Positions 10,867-24,734 of a stretch of DNA of 64,000 nucleotides are shown piece by piece. This DNA is from Laccaria trichodermophora (lineage: Eukaryota; Basidiomycota; Agaricomycetes; Agaricales; Hydnangiaceae), in assembly GCA_018417955.1 (NCBI GenBank), contig JACTVC010000002.1, forward strand, positions 1,054,001 through 1,118,000, in the 5' to 3' direction. A program made the position numbers and the translations under genes. The notes under the pieces were generated by a model. That model was given only the letters and a program-made list of their open reading frames with translations, was not told the DNA's origin and made no database searches. The number at the start of each line of letters is the position of its first letter. The first letter of the stretch is position 1.

Positions 10867-11948
10867 TGATGAGCGCGCGCTTATCCTAGGCACGTGAACC
10901 CGAATTTCCGAACGAATTTCCGAATGTTCTACCAACTTTGCGAATCTTACTCCACACGCGTCCCCTCCTGCCTATATTCGATTCAATAACATGTTCAGAC
11001 GTCTTCACCAACTTTAGGATGTTCCATTCGCGCGTTTCCACACACACCCCGAATATTCTATCATGTGTACACGCTTTAAATCCGAACTTCCGAATATTCA
11101 ACAGCTTTGCGAGGATTTCGACAACATCTCCACACACATGTTCACAAGACATTCGCAGACTCATCAACAATTACCCTTTCGCTTTCTCGCCACTTCAGAT
11201 GTATCTTCACACATGCCCGAATAGTTGTATTGCGAAAGAATGCGCACAGGCACATACTCCGGCATTCATCCATTCCCATCAATCCGGTCTTATTGTTTGC
11301 ACATTTGGAGTTTAGCTTTAACCTAGGATCAATCGCCATGCACAGCCAGTCTTTGCCTCCATTTTCCGAATATATTGGTGCCTTTCCACCCCTTACTTAT
11401 TCTTCTTTTATTTTATATTCATTTTTTTTACTTCTTTTGCATTTCTCTGATTTTGCTCTTACTATCTTCATGTTTCATGTTTCGGAACTTCTTATCTTTG
11501 TTTCTATCTTTCACATTTCCTTTTTTTGAATATTTTCGAATATTTGTACATTCATGTATTTGTAGTATCATAGTACTTCGAAATAACAAGTTGTACTTCA
11601 CCCCTCGATTCGCATCTCGTTCCAGCTGATAATCGCTTCAGCACTTCGTTATACTCTTTGCCATCGTCCTGCACACCGTGTGCACTTGTCAACCTTCGCA
11701 TTATTCGTTTTCCAATTATTCCCTCTGCTCACATTGTCCCTAACATCCTCATACTCCCCACACACCTTCGGACGCACTCCCACACATTAGGAGTTGTGTC
11801 CTCATCACCTTTCCTGTTTTGAGAAGCCCAGAGAACTCCGTCTCGTGTCTTTCAGAGCCACTCAAAGCAACGCTAACCATTTCCGAAGGTTTTGTATCTG
11901 GTGTGTTTTGGATTTTCCATACACATCTACTGCGTTGCAGGCATATCA
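10867..11948 (+). repeat. Middle LTR shared by the two Ty3 units
   Basis: Same 1,082-bp block as 2022-3103. It serves as 3' LTR of unit 1 and 5' LTR of unit 2, and no target duplication flanks it. Confidence 0.92.
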
Positions 11949-12230
11949 TATTGGAGCCCACCGCGAGGGGTTCTTTTAATTGTGCCTTCTCAAACCCACC
12001 GAACAAATCTCGATACCCTTAGGGACGAATTGATCCGTTCCTTCCAGAATCCCGATAACCTCGACGACACTTCCCCATTCTTCGAATCAGTCCCCGAATC
12101 ATCTGCACGTCATAATTTCCTACCATCTCCTATCACACCACTCTTCGAATTATCAGATCTACCTTCACCTCTGTCACCTATACAACCTTCGTTACCACAA
12201 TCTACCCCTTTAACACCGCAGCATTTAGCC

Positions 12231-14503
12231 ATGTCCGAACACGGAGATACTTCTCCTTCTGTCAAACCCTTGATGCCCCTTAAAGGAGATCGTGGTGCTC
12301 CTACATTTAATCCTGATCGTCCCTCCGAACTTTCGCGTTTCTTTCGGCAGTTAGAAGCCTTATTCCTTCGCAGTGGTATCACAAGGGACGAGGAAAAGAA
12401 GGATTATATGTTGACGCTTCACTTGCCGACCTCTGGGAAGGCATCCCATCATTCAAATCAGCCACAGCCACTTATGACACATTCAAAGCAGCGGTTCTCG
12501 AATGTTACATGGACAATGATCGCAAGTACAATGTTTCGGATCTCGACATGCTTATTGGCGAACGTCAGCGCTTAGGCATCCGTTCCCTTAACGGATTATC
12601 CGAATATCACCTTCGCTTCCAAGCCGTCACTTCGTATCTCCTTGAGAAGAAACTCATTGGAGAAGTTGAGCAGTTCAACGCATTCGTCCGAAGCTTCTCC
12701 CCTGCCTTTTGGAACGATATTTCACGTCGCCTTCAAGTCAAACACCCAGACCATTACCCCGATTTACCCTACAAGATTTCTGAAGTTTATGATGCAGCCC
12801 GCTTCGTCCTCCATGGTTTACCAACTGGTTCAAGTGCGATCCCCATTCCACCTTTCCCCTCCCAGCAACCTTCGCCTTCATCTGCTTCCTATACACCCAC
12901 TCCTTCACAACCTGTTGATTCGACTCCTACTATTAAAGCTGAACAATTAGGGTCAATCCTTACCGAATTCACCAAGTCAATTGTCGAAGCTATCAAACAA
13001 GCGAATGCTTCGGATAATCGCTCCTCTTCTTCTGCTAACTTTCGGAGATCCACGTTGTGTAACATGTGTGGAAAGGAACATTTCATTCGGGATTGTGAAG
13101 TCGTCTCCGAATATATTCGCGCTGGAAAGTGCAGGCGCAACACTGACGGCAAGGTTGTTTTACCATCTGGTGCATTCATTCCGAAAGATATTCCAGGCAC
13201 CCTCCTTCGTGACCGCTTTGATGAGTGGCATCGTCGAAATCCGAATCAGCTTGCAGCTGGCACTTTATTCCACTCTGTCGTTTCCTCGGACCAGTCTCCC
13301 AGCTCTCCTACAACTTCTCAGCCGCTCTATCAACTTTCTACCTCTGATCGCATCGCATCACTTGAAGCAGAATTATTCAACCTTCGTGCTCGAAAGCCTG
13401 GATTCACTCCTGTCATTAGGACGCGTGCACAGAAGGCCCGAAATGCGAATGTCGACCCTGACGATGATCCGGCTCCTGTTCAGCCACCTGCTATCTCCGA
13501 ATCTGATCAACCACGCGCCACATCCGAACCACCGACATCTACCCCTGCTATCCCATTCGAGCCAAAGGGACCTGAGCACCCCTTTCGCAATGCGCAAGAT
13601 GCAACATATATTCCCCCTCAAGACCGTAACGTTGCTGCACTTCCGAAGCCCACTGCTCCGAAGAAACCGGAGCCTGCGTATCGCACCTTACCTCCGATTC
13701 ATGAACAAGCTATCGCTACTGATGTTTACAATCGTTCTCTCAATGCGCCTGTCACCCTCACCCAACGTGAGCTTCTTTCGATCTCTCCTGAAGTTCGAGC
13801 ACAACTTAGGGATGCAATAACCACTCGTCGTATTCCAAATAAGGATCCTACTCAGCAAAACCTCTCCGATGAATTCGCCCCTGACTTCGAAGCTGGGTTC
13901 ACTCCTCAATTATCTAATTCGGCTATCCCTCCACGATCTCATCAACAGCCTCCTCCTGGTGCTACCATAATCCCCGATCAATTCGAAACTTATATTCGTT
14001 CTCTTCGGCATGGTGAAACTCCAGACCCTAACCAACTAGTTGTTGCAAAGGAATCTTCGGCACTTCGGGCAATTCAGCCATTGGTGGACAATACCCTGCG
14101 CATTGAATCAATCTTAGACCCTGGCTGTCAAATTATCGCTATGTCCGAAGAAGTCTGTCACGAACTTTCACTCAGCTATGATCCTAGCATTCGGTTAAAC
14201 ATGCAATCTGCTAATGGTACCGTCGACCAATCCCTCGGTCTAGCGCGCAACGTCCCTTTCTTTATCGGCGATCTCACTCTGTACATGCAAGTTCATGTCA
14301 TTCGGAGCCCTGCATACAACATTCTACTTGGTCGTCCATTTGACGTTCTCACCGAAAGCGTTGTCCGAAGCTTTGCGAATGAAGGCCAAACCATCACCAT
14401 ACATGATCCGAATTCAGGAAGAGTCGCTACCATTCCTACTATGCCTCGTGGCCCTCCTCGTGTTACCTGTCGACATCATTCCAATCAGGTTTTTCACAGG
14501 TAG
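12231..14503 (+). CDS. Gag-protease polyprotein, unit 2 (same frameshift)
   Basis: Exact counterpart of 3386-5658, displaced by 8,845 bp. The zinc knuckle is at 13058-13096 and the DPG protease site near 14117. The frame change near 12385-12405 is the same as in unit 1, so Gag synthesis needs either a recoding event or a different non-mutated parent copy. Confidence 0.85.
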
Positions 14504-14619
14504 AGGAACTAGACAATATCACGTTTAGGGAGCAACTATGTTCCTCTAGCCCCGAAGCTTTTTGTTTCTCTTCTAGCTCTAGGTGTAATTCAATCTCTGG
14601 TTCTTCTTATCTTGGTTTC

Positions 14620-17600
14620 TTGTACAAACCCGAACGTTCTACAGCCTCAAGACAATCTTGCTTCGCATTCGCTCCTTCGACTTTGGCAACCTCTGAATCT
14701 TCCAATTCTTCACTATCATTTGTGTCTCTTTCTTCGAATAATTTATCAGCCTTCGCAACGAAGAAATACAAGCCAGTTGCTAAGAAGATTCGTCCAGTGT
14801 ATACCGACGTCCCACAGAAGTTTCGCATTATTCGCGACATTAAAGGCGATCCTCTTGCTACTCTACCCATTCTTCCGCCACACCCTCCTCCGTTTGCACC
14901 TTATGGCCGCTACACCTCCGAACGACATGACATTATTGACAAGTGTCATCCTATTGGTTTCCTCTTACCTGAAGAACGCAATCTTATGCACCATTTCATG
15001 ACTCTTCACCAGGACGCATTTGCATGGAATGACTCCGAACGAGGCCATTTTCGCGAAGACTTCTTTCCTCCAGTCGAAATTCCCACTATAGCGCATGAAC
15101 CCTGGGTACTCCGAAACATTCCCATCCCTCCAGGCCTCTATAAAGAAGTTTGTAGACTGATTCAGAACAAGATTGACGCTGGTGTCTTCGAACCTTCAAA
15201 TTCATCATACCGCTCTCGTTGGTTTACTGTCACTAAGAAAGATGGGAAATCTCTTCGCATCGTCCAGTCCCTTGAACCTCTCAATGCTGTCACCATCGCA
15301 CATTCAGGTGTTCCCCCCTTCTCCGAACAACTTGCTGAACAATTCGCTGGACGTGCCTGCGGAGGAATGCTCGATTTGTATGTTGGATATGACGAACGTG
15401 CTTTAGCCGAATCTTCGCGTGACCTTACCACATTTCAAACACCATTCGGAGCTCAGCGCCTTACAAAACTCCCTATGGGCTGGTGTAATTCGGTCCCTAT
15501 ATTCCATGACGACGTTACTGAGATACTTCGCCCTGAAATTCCTGACGTCACAGTTCCCTACATCGACGATGTCCCTGCGAAAGGTCCAGCCACACGTTAT
15601 ATCCTTCCTAATGGTGAATGCGAACGTATCCCCGAGAATTCCGGAATTCGTCGCTTCGTCTGGGAACATTTTCAGAATCTTAATCGCATTGTTCAGCGCA
15701 TGAAATATTGCGGTGGCACCTTCTCTGGCTATAAAACTATACTTTGTGCTCCGGAAATTACTGTTTTAGGTCATCGATGCACATATGAAGGCCGCCTCCC
15801 AGATACCGAACGAGTCGCGAAGATTATCAACTGGGGTCCTTGCGAAAATCTCTCTGATGTTCGCGCTTTTCTTGGAACCATAGGAGTTTGTCGTCTCTTT
15901 ATCAAGAACTTTGCTCACCGCGCCCACCATCTCGTCAAGCTCACTCGAAAGGATCAAACCTTCATATTCGGACCCGAACAAATCGCTGCACAAGAAGATC
16001 TGAAGGCTGCACTTGTATCGTCCCCAGCCCTTCGCGCTATCAATTATGATTCGCCTCAACCAGTTATTCTTTCGGTTGACACTTCATATATTGCCATAGG
16101 TCATATCCTCAGCCAATGCGATGAGAAGAATCCACGTCTTCGCTATATCTCTCGATTCGGGTCTATTACACTCAATGATCGTGAAACAGGATTTTCACAA
16201 GCAAAGCTCGAAATCTATGGACTATATCGTTCGATTCGCGCACTCAAGTTACACCTCATTGGCCTTCGAAATCTAATTGTTGAAGTTGATGCGAAATACA
16301 TCAAGGGAATGCTTGCTCATCCTGACCTCGTTCCTTCGGCTAGTATCAATCGTTGGATTATCTCCATTCTCACCTTTCATTTCGAACTCGTTCATGTTCC
16401 TGGTGCCTTCCATGGTCCTGATGGTCTTTCGCGTCGACGTGCACAGCCAGGAGACAGACCCGAACTTGAGGACGACTTCGATGACTGGATTGATCGTCTG
16501 CATGGCTTTATGCACATGATAGCACCTTACTTCCTTCGCCAAGTCAATCTCCCACCAATCGCCATTTATGTTGCTGAAGCTAATGAAGCTACATTCGATT
16601 CAGATCCTACAGCAGACTCAGTTCCGAACGTTCCTCAGGTTGCTAACTCCGAAGATTCTGGAACTCCATATTCCATTGTTCCCCGCTCCCCTCTTGCGCA
16701 GAAAGCCGATGATCGTCTTCTTCTTGTTCGGAAATGGCATGAAACACTTCAACGACCGCCTGATATGTCTGACTCCGAATATACGACATTCATTCGCTAT
16801 TGTACTGAATTCTTCATCCACTCCGAACGTTTATGGCGAAAGAACCCTCAAGGCGAACACAAACTTGTTGTACCAACTACCCGACGCCTTTTCATTATTT
16901 CCTCAGCACATGATGATGTCGGACATCACGGCTTCTTCGCAACAAATGCCCTTATTTCCGAACGTTATTGGTGGCCATTCATGAGCTCAGATATTGCATG
17001 GTATGTTCGCACATGCCATCTTTGCCAAGTCCGTCGAACCCAGAATGTGTTAATCCCTCCGACTGTTGCTATCCCTGCTCCTCTATTTGCGAAGATTTAT
17101 TGCGACACAATGCACCTTCCAGCATCTGGTGGATTCAAATATATTGTTCAAGGTCGTTGCTCACTCATCCATTTCCCTGAATTTGAAATGCTTCGCAGAG
17201 AGACTGGCCGCATTATCGCTGAGTGGCTTCTTCGCTGTTTCATATACAGATGGGGCATGATTCTCGAGATTGTTACTGACAATGGTACCCCCTTCGTTAA
17301 AGCTTGCGAATACCTTGCGAAACGATATCACATCAAGCACATTCGCATTTCTGGATACAATTCACGTGCAAATGGACTCATCGAACGACCACACTTTGAC
17401 GTTCGGCAAGCGCTTTTCAAGGCTACTGATGGAGATCAATCCAAGTGGTCTTCTGCCGCTTATTCTATCTTTTGGGCAGATCGCGTTACAGTTCGGCGAA
17501 GAATGGGCTGTTCACCATATTTTGCAGCTACAGGGACTCACCCCCTACTTCCTTTCGATATTGCAGAATCTAACTATCTCCTACCTCCTCCAGAATCAGT

Positions 17601-18093
17601 TCTTTCGACAACCGATCTTGTTGCGCGTCGAGCTATTGCACTTCAAAAGCGATTCACCCATTTGTCTCAACTCCATTCAAAGGTTTACGAAGCCCGAATC
17701 AAAGCTGCTGTTCGTTTCGAAGAAGAACATATACACACCATCAAGGACTACAACTTTTCGCTTGGTGATCTTGTACTCATTCGCCATACTGCCATCGAGA
17801 AATCCCTTAATCGCAAGATGCGCCCTCGTTACCTCGGCCCCCTCATCGTCATTTCAAGAAATAAAGGAGGTGCCTACATCCTTGCTGAACTCGACGGCAC
17901 TCTCTTCGATCGACCTACTGCTGCATTTCGCGTTATTCCATATTTTGCGCGGACAAAGATCGATTTACCACCTCTCGAAGAATTACTCGATGTTTCGAAG
18001 GAACGCCTTCAAGAGCTTCGCAATTCGACTGTGTCAGACCCCGAAGGAGAACTTGATGACGCAGTAAATGACAATAACAACATTGAAGATTAG
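14620..18093 (+). CDS. Pol polyprotein (RT-RNase H-integrase), unit 2
   Basis: 1,157 residues, translation identical to the unit 1 Pol, with the same YIDD, RNase H, HHCC and D-D-E residues and no stops. Complete identity over 3.5 kb means the duplication is very recent, gene-converted, or an assembly artefact. Confidence 0.95.
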   Translation: MYKPERSTASRQSCFAFAPSTLATSESSNSSLSFVSLSSNNLSAFATKKYKPVAKKIRPVYTDVPQKFRIIRDIKGDPLATLPILPPHPPPFAPYGRYTSERHDIIDKCHPIGFLLPEERNLMHHFMTLHQDAFAWNDSERGHFREDFFPPVEIPTIAHEPWVLRNIPIPPGLYKEVCRLIQNKIDAGVFEPSNSSYRSRWFTVTKKDGKSLRIVQSLEPLNAVTIAHSGVPPFSEQLAEQFAGRACGGMLDLYVGYDERALAESSRDLTTFQTPFGAQRLTKLPMGWCNSVPIFHDDVTEILRPEIPDVTVPYIDDVPAKGPATRYILPNGECERIPENSGIRRFVWEHFQNLNRIVQRMKYCGGTFSGYKTILCAPEITVLGHRCTYEGRLPDTERVAKIINWGPCENLSDVRAFLGTIGVCRLFIKNFAHRAHHLVKLTRKDQTFIFGPEQIAAQEDLKAALVSSPALRAINYDSPQPVILSVDTSYIAIGHILSQCDEKNPRLRYISRFGSITLNDRETGFSQAKLEIYGLYRSIRALKLHLIGLRNLIVEVDAKYIKGMLAHPDLVPSASINRWIISILTFHFELVHVPGAFHGPDGLSRRRAQPGDRPELEDDFDDWIDRLHGFMHMIAPYFLRQVNLPPIAIYVAEANEATFDSDPTADSVPNVPQVANSEDSGTPYSIVPRSPLAQKADDRLLLVRKWHETLQRPPDMSDSEYTTFIRYCTEFFIHSERLWRKNPQGEHKLVVPTTRRLFIISSAHDDVGHHGFFATNALISERYWWPFMSSDIAWYVRTCHLCQVRRTQNVLIPPTVAIPAPLFAKIYCDTMHLPASGGFKYIVQGRCSLIHFPEFEMLRRETGRIIAEWLLRCFIYRWGMILEIVTDNGTPFVKACEYLAKRYHIKHIRISGYNSRANGLIERPHFDVRQALFKATDGDQSKWSSAAYSIFWADRVTVRRRMGCSPYFAATGTHPLLPFDIAESNYLLPPPESVLSTTDLVARRAIALQKRFTHLSQLHSKVYEARIKAAVRFEEEHIHTIKDYNFSLGDLVLIRHTAIEKSLNRKMRPRYLGPLIVISRNKGGAYILAELDGTLFDRPTAAFRVIPYFARTKIDLPPLEELLDVSKERLQELRNSTVSDPEGELDDAVNDNNNIED

Positions 18094-18421
18094 CGCAAGT
18101 CACGATTTTAGTAGGGAGGAAAGACAATTCCCAACCTGTTTTATTATTCGCTGAGTTTTTTTTATGTTTAATTATTTTCGCCTTATTTTCGTTCTCATTT
18201 ATTCTCCTTCATTTCGAATTTTTCTTCATTACTTTAACGTTTTAAACATTTTCTTTTTAAGTCGCATGGCATATGCTTATGCGCAATCTTTCGGGGTTAC
18301 AGCTATGAAGGTATCTGAGCTGTCACCTTGAATCGAGATGGAATTCACAAAATGTCCAAAATACAAGTACAGCTACGAAGCATTCGTGGCGAGAAAGCGA
18401 ATCCGAATGTCCTACCTTTCC

Positions 18422-19590
18422 CTAAATGCCCGCACCACCGTTACCCTCTGCCAATCCGAGATCTTTAACTGCCTCCTTCAAGGACTTCAGCCCTCTAACA
18501 ACACCTTCAGCATTCGCCAATACACCATCCAATACTGTGAAGAAATTCGAAACGGGATCGGCATCATTATCGAAAGAGCCGGAATCGACGGAATCCATGG
18601 CCGAATCCTTGTCACCAATCGCTGAGGAACTGGGGATCGAAGGGATAGAAAAGGGCGTCGCATGCGAATCATCCTCTGAGATAAAACTTGCAGCAGAACT
18701 GGTCCGACTCTTCTTCGGCTTCCGCTTCATCCCTTGATCACCCACCTTCGCCACCGCCTTCCGTTTAACTCCAACCTTCGCAACACCTAGGACTTCCTCT
18801 TCTACACCAGGCTCTTTCTTCACCTTAATCTCCTTCGCCTTCTTTGATCCCTTTCCTAGTATGCATGATTGTTTGTCGTGTCTGCACATTTCACATGCGC
18901 CGTGGATACCGATTACTGAAAAACATTCGCGCTTGACTCGAGAAGCTGCGGAGCACCAGGCGCACTATCGAACTTTAGCATAACGATTTGGGTGATAAGT
19001 ATTCGGACACACCTTCGGATCATTCATGACATGCTTCTCCCCATCGTATATAGGCCTCGTATTCGATTTGCCAGTACCCTCGTCCTCCATCGCTGCTTCC
19101 TTTGCCTGCACCGCCGATTTACGAATGGGTCTGGCCTTACTCGCTTGCTTGCCTTTAGGAGTCATTTTTGCGGTCGAATTGTTACCGTTAGGAGTGACGT
19201 CCTCCATGGTTAAATCGGATAGGAAATCGAACGAAATCGGAGGGATGACTGTAACACCTTCATCGAAAAATTTCAGCGCGTTTCCAATCCCTGCTAAGTT
19301 CGGCTTAGGAATCCAACCCAGCGCTTCGAGTTTCGACAACCACATAGGCCGAAGGTCTTCAGTCCAATACAATTCATCGCTCGTGGCCGCGCGAATGTCC
19401 CTGATCAATGGAGACTACACCAACGTGAATAAGCAAATATTTGAGGAATTATACTGTTTACCAGCTTGTTCGTAAATTCCTGCATTAACTCCTGCATCTC
19501 CTTTGCCCCAACGGACTTTGGAAGCGAATCGATGAACGAATCGAAGGTTTCAACAGCGGAACGGAACTGCTCGAGACGTGTAGCGGACAT
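18422..19590 (-). CDS. Antisense zinc-cluster-like gene in Ty3 unit 2 (3 exons)
   Basis: Same gene as 9577-10745. Exons are 19462-19590, 19013-19414 and 18422-18964; introns are 18965-19012 and 19415-19461. Both introns and the Cys pattern are unchanged. Because the introns are antisense to the retroviral-type genomic RNA, they would not be spliced from it, which explains how they can survive copying through RNA. Confidence 0.75.
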
Positions 19591-19711
19591 GGTAGTTGAA
19601 GGAAGGAGATAACGATCGATTGACGCGTGGCACCGCCCATGAGATCATTCGGACATCAAAATCGGATTTATCGGATGACTGCGGACAGTCATATTTTTAG
19701 TAGGGAGGAGA

Positions 19712-20793
19712 TGATGAGCGCGCGCTTATCCTAGGCACGTGAACCCGAATTTCCGAACGAATTTCCGAATGTTCTACCAACTTTGCGAATCTTACTCCAC
19801 ACGCGTCCCCTCCTGCCTATATTCGATTCAATAACATGTTCAGACGTCTTCACCAACTTTAGGATGTTCCATTCGCGCGTTTCCACACACACCCCGAATA
19901 TTCTATCATGTGTACACGCTTTAAATCCGAACTTCCGAATATTCAACAGCTTTGCGAGGATTTCGACAACATCTCCACACACATGTTCACAAGACATTCG
20001 CAGACTCATCAACAATTACCCTTTCGCTTTCTCGCCACTTCAGATGTATCTTCACACATGCCCGAATAGTTGTATTGCGAAAGAATGCGCACAGGCACAT
20101 ACTCCGGCATTCATCCATTCCCATCAATCCGGTCTTATTGTTTGCACATTTGGAGTTTAGCTTTAACCTAGGATCAATCGCCATGCACAGCCAGTCTTTG
20201 CCTCCATTTTCCGAATATATTGGTGCCTTTCCACCCCTTACTTATTCTTCTTTTATTTTATATTCATTTTTTTTACTTCTTTTGCATTTCTCTGATTTTG
20301 CTCTTACTATCTTCATGTTTCATGTTTCGGAACTTCTTATCTTTGTTTCTATCTTTCACATTTCCTTTTTTTGAATATTTTCGAATATTTGTACATTCAT
20401 GTATTTGTAGTATCATAGTACTTCGAAATAACAAGTTGTACTTCACCCCTCGATTCGCATCTCGTTCCAGCTGATAATCGCTTCAGCACTTCGTTATACT
20501 CTTTGCCATCGTCCTGCACACCGTGTGCACTTGTCAACCTTCGCATTATTCGTTTTCCAATTATTCCCTCTGCTCACATTGTCCCTAACATCCTCATACT
20601 CCCCACACACCTTCGGACGCACTCCCACACATTAGGAGTTGTGTCCTCATCACCTTTCCTGTTTTGAGAAGCCCAGAGAACTCCGTCTCGTGTCTTTCAG
20701 AGCCACTCAAAGCAACGCTAACCATTTCCGAAGGTTTTGTATCTGGTGTGTTTTGGATTTTCCATACACATCTACTGCGTTGCAGGCATATCA
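19712..20793 (+). repeat. 3' LTR of the Ty3 dimer
   Basis: Third copy of the LTR, ending ATATCA at 20793. Sequence after it is not shared with the other copies and begins GCGT, matching the four bases before the first LTR. Confidence 0.92.
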
Positions 20794-20797
20794 GCGT

Positions 20798-21204
20798 TGA
20801 CTCCGCGACTTTTGGCAACTATTGTGGCCGCAGTCAACATATAAAGTACCAGTGTAACCGTAGAGTCTTACCAAATGCCAGCTGCCGGCGGGCGCCCGCT
20901 CCACAACCGTAAGAGTGACATTTGTATAATTAAATTATCATTCAAATGTCTAGAAAAAACCTGAGTGCAACATTGAACTAGTTGTGCCAAAGTTGTGCGA
21001 AGCGAGCCTAACCCCGCGGGACTCGCGGATCCTTTATATACTTAGTGTCCAGAACTTATCGTTCAAGACTCTGGTGTGAAGGGGTATTAAAACATGGCCA
21101 GTCGAAGGGAACACATAGTCGCATAACGAGGAGAGGAAGTCTAAGCCTTGAATCTCGCAATTCAAGATTCGGTTGTGAAGAAGCCAAGAAACGTCCAACA
21201 AATC
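20798..21204. other. Spacer between Ty3 dimer and membrane-protein gene
   Basis: No coding sequence recognised. It should hold the 3' UTR of the minus-strand gene ending at 21205. Confidence 0.4.
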
Positions 21205-23624
21205 TCATCTGACATGGACGAAACCATGCCTGCCATCTGGGTTGCCATCCACGGAGGTGAGCCGTATCTGAACACCTTCGCTGTACAGTTTTGGATTCTC
21301 TGAGAACGGTGGAAAGGGTTCATTCATGCCACCAGCAGACGACGCCGATACAACGTGCAACAGATTCCCCGGGTCGAAGAAATGGGTCGCATGCGGTTCC
21401 TTGCTGTTCGAAGTACGCAAGAGGGTAACAACAATGATGGTGATGGTTAGAAGGCTGACGAATGTGGGCGCAAGGAGGACGGCGGGCGCTGTTTTCGGAT
21501 CTTGATGCCAGCCTATCGTCTCTGTTTTGAAGGTGCCATTGAACGCGATTCTCATGTTTTGCGGGATAACACTGGAATTTCCTGGGAACAGACCATTGTC
21601 GCTTTGCGAATAGACTGTTCGAAGGAGCTAGGAAGAGTATTATCATTAAGGAAACCGCGAGAGTGTTTTGACATTGTTGGCTCACCGTAACACTAAATTC
21701 CAAGACACCCCTGACATACTCGCTCTAAAAGAAGCATTTAACGATTTTCTTGAATATATGCTAACATAAACTCGCCAGGACAATATTCAAAAGATCCGGA
21801 GAAGGTGGTAAAGCCGCTAGAAACGAGGCCACCGTGTCACCGACTGAGTTCCCAGTTAAACTCTGACCAATCACCAGACTTCGGAGGAGCATGGAAAGAG
21901 TAAATTCGCCAACCCAAGGAGCATCAGTAGCGCCCCATGGTCGTGACCCATTAATGAAACTCGGGAAAGAGGAGTTGAAGAACTTGGTGGCATCGTTGTA
22001 GTCAACGATTATCTTGGTGAGCCTGGGCGAAATCGAACAGACGGTGGTATTTATGAGTTTGTATTTTCCCGAGCCCGTAACAATGAAGTCTGGCAAAATA
22101 AATCATGGTTAGGAACTAGACGGGAATAAGTAGACGGCGTACCCCAGCGTTGTTTCCCATTTTCAGTAACGGGACAAGAGATACCAAAAACTGCGTCGAG
22201 ATTTGAAGACGTTATAGCTGGTCCTGAACGAATGGAAATCAGCCAAAGGAACAATATTGATTTAAAAACTGAGTGCTGACGAGTAAAGGAAGGGGAAGTC
22301 GCATTGACGCAAAGAACTCTCATTTGTGCCAGGGTAATGGTGCTGTTAAAAATCGGTTGGCTCGCGGAAAGGATTTGCATCGACGGTGAGGAAGTGGCGT
22401 CGAGCTCTTGTTGTTTACATTTAATATCAGACGTAAAACCCTGCTGGTTCATTGAGAAGCTCATTGGAAATCCCGTGGGCCGGTTGGTCAGTTTCTCGAT
22501 GATGACGTTTGCAGGCACGATTGAGCCCCACGTAGTCAGCGCCTGACTTCGTAGTTGAGAATAACTGGCGGGCATAATACCATCTGTTAGTAGTGTAAGC
22601 ACATATATGACGTGAAGAAGATAAATGTACTTGTTGAATTGATATAAGAGATCTGATTGAAGTTGAGGATGCTTGGCAAAGAGAAACGGGTGCTGATGGC
22701 AGTAGAACCGCTCGCTTCGACGAGAGGCATAACGTTCGTCAAGAGGTCTGTAAAGTTGGTCAGCTAATAGAAAAAAAGAACGGATGACAATGTGAAAGTA
22801 TACCAGGCGTAACAACGTTTTGATTATCAATCATTAGATTCTGAAAATCCGGGCTGGCTAGGTCGAGCTCGAAACCTTCCATAGGAGCTTCCAGGGTAAT
22901 TGGCTTTGGCGTTAATAATGTCGCCCACCTAGTAGCCACCCCGTCATGGTACGTTAACAGTGAAAAAAGATCCTTTTGGCGGAACACTCACCCAGCCGTT
23001 TGAGCGTTAACAGCTAGTGTACAAATGACAGCTCCAAGAGTCCACTCTATGCGACGCACGTTGAATATCGGCGATGTTGTGGCCAGCTTGATTCCAGAGG
23101 TCATCGTATACAAAGAGACAGAGTCGTTCGGTCGGGAGACGAATCTTGCCAGTGCATATCGAATTGATAGTGTGTAAAAACTAACTCCGGCGATGAGAAA
23201 GCGCGGGGGTGAAAAAATCAACGTGTACTCACAAGCCAGAGATCGCAGATAAGAATGATGCGAAGAGTGTTGCGACCATTATTATAGGTTGCACATTTCC
23301 CTTCGCAGCGACGGCAAGATATGCGGGGAGGGGAACGGGTCTGCTACGTGTGATCCCGAAAAAGGTCCATCCGAAAACAAGGAGAGCGGTCTGGACGATG
23401 AAGACACCTGTCGGTGCATAAAATCGTAAACTCAGGAACTTGGTCTTTCTGGAATAAAGATTCAACGGGGGGGAAATCACAATAAACAAGGTCACTTACT
23501 GTCGTCGCTGGGGGGTCGACTTCCAGTTGTCAGAATCTGCGGTTTCCAGCATGGGTTGCTTCTCCATAGAGGTTGCTTTGGTGCGCGGGTTATAACGCAG
23601 TGCCTTGAGTAGGTAGGATGTCAT
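21205..23624 (-). CDS. Predicted multi-pass membrane protein, unknown function (about 9 exons)
   Basis: ATG at 23624 (MTSYLLKALRYNPRTKATSM). Exons I can place: 23500-23624, 23233-23448, 22992-23180, 22804-22928, 22631-22763, 22143-22564, 22089 to about 21785, 21686-21724 (39 nt) and 21205-21627. Introns are 40-66 nt with GTAAGT/GTGAGT-type donors, and phases agree through exon 7. The donor after exon 7 is unclear. The product is about 650 residues: a short cytosolic N-terminus, hydrophobic helices near GVFIVQTALLVFGWTFFGI, IIMVATLFASFLSAISG and TLGAVICTLAVNAQT, a large extracellular-type domain with several N-x-S/T sites, and a C-terminal helix APTFVSLLTITIIVVTLL followed by a cytosolic tail. 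It resembles a membrane-protein type common in mushroom genomes, but I cannot name a function. Confidence 0.75.
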
Positions 23625-24734
23625 GAAGGGAGCAGGGTTATTAAAAGCTTTGCATGCCAAGCCGTCGATAGGCAGTTATATTGAGGTCCACAGCACCGCA
23701 AACGCAAAAAAGCGCCAACTCCTCTAGATTCGTATCGCACCCACTAGAGTGCACCTGCCGTTATATAAATTACCCAGCACACAAGAGAACCAAAAATTCG
23801 CTGCCAGTGTGCTATAAATCAAAATTGAGATCCAAGATAGTTGTTCGCCTAACGGATTGTTCAATTATTTAACTGTCGTAAGGCGTTTTGTTATCATTTT
23901 GACATTCAAGGCTAGATAAGGAAAGTTTGAGGGCCATGGTCATTTTGAGAGGTGGACGGTTCGGCTATTTCGCCGATAAGGCCTCGAGGCACACAGTAAC
24001 CTGCCCATGTCGGCGAAAAGAGGCACAAAAAGGGTGGTGACTGTACTGCTGCTCGGACACCTCGGTTTGCTCGGTCAACTCTAATAATAGTAATCGTCAA
24101 TGGTATTTCACGTGAGTTACGCCAAAACCTTACCATACGCTCAGCAGTGTAACGGTTGTTGTCTTTAGATTTTAACTAAACAAGCCAATTTTGGTGATGG
24201 GGCCGCTAGTCAGAAACTCAAAGCTGAAGGAATCTACCGGCGTCTCAACTCTCGGCTAGAGAGGAATTCCGTTCACATCCAATGCCATTTCCTTTGTAGG
24301 TATGTTTGGTGATTCGTGAATTGATGTCCGTCAATAATTTTCCAGAACCTAATCAATCGTCGGAGCAGCTACAGTGAGAACCGAATCTGAGAAATCCTTC
24401 CTTGATCATTTCCCGGTGGAGTGAGTCGAATCATATATCCACCTGGCAAGCCTCAGGCCTCAAAAGGGTTGGATGTTGGCGGTGACCTCCAGAATTCTTA
24501 GTAGAATCACTGTTGCTAAAACAGCCTCAGCAGGAAGGACCCAAATTCCAGCACTTCAGGTCAGCGCCAGAGACAAAAAAACTTGTGAATAGTGTACGAT
24601 GCTTTCCAATTAGATAGAGAGGCCAGATGCTATTGACAGTGGAACGTTATGTGGGGGAAAAGCGCGCCGCATATCCTAAGATGGGTATGAGAGAAATTGT
24701 TGCACTCTGAACGACGGACGGGAAGTGGAGATAT
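23625..24734. other. Intergenic region, no gene seen
   Basis: About 1.1 kb without a convincing reading frame on either strand. It holds the promoter of the membrane-protein gene on its left and the 3' flank of the MYND gene on its right. Confidence 0.5.

Larger units (their letters stand above)
2022..20793 (+). mobile_element. Tandem dimer of a Ty3-type LTR retrotransposon (3 LTRs, 2 internal regions)
   Basis: The block starting TGATGAGCGCG occurs at 2022, 10867 and 19712, exactly 8,845 bp apart. The third copy stops at 20793 (...GCATATCA), where it diverges from the other two, so it defines the LTR end. The order is LTR-gag-pol-antisense gene-LTR-gag-pol-antisense gene-LTR. The two units give identical translations throughout, so they look essentially identical. 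The outer edges are flanked by GCGT (2018-2021 and 20794-20797), a candidate 4-bp target duplication; the middle LTR is flanked only by element sequence. This fits one insertion site enlarged by LTR-LTR recombination or concatemer integration. An assembly duplication is also possible. Confidence 0.92.
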
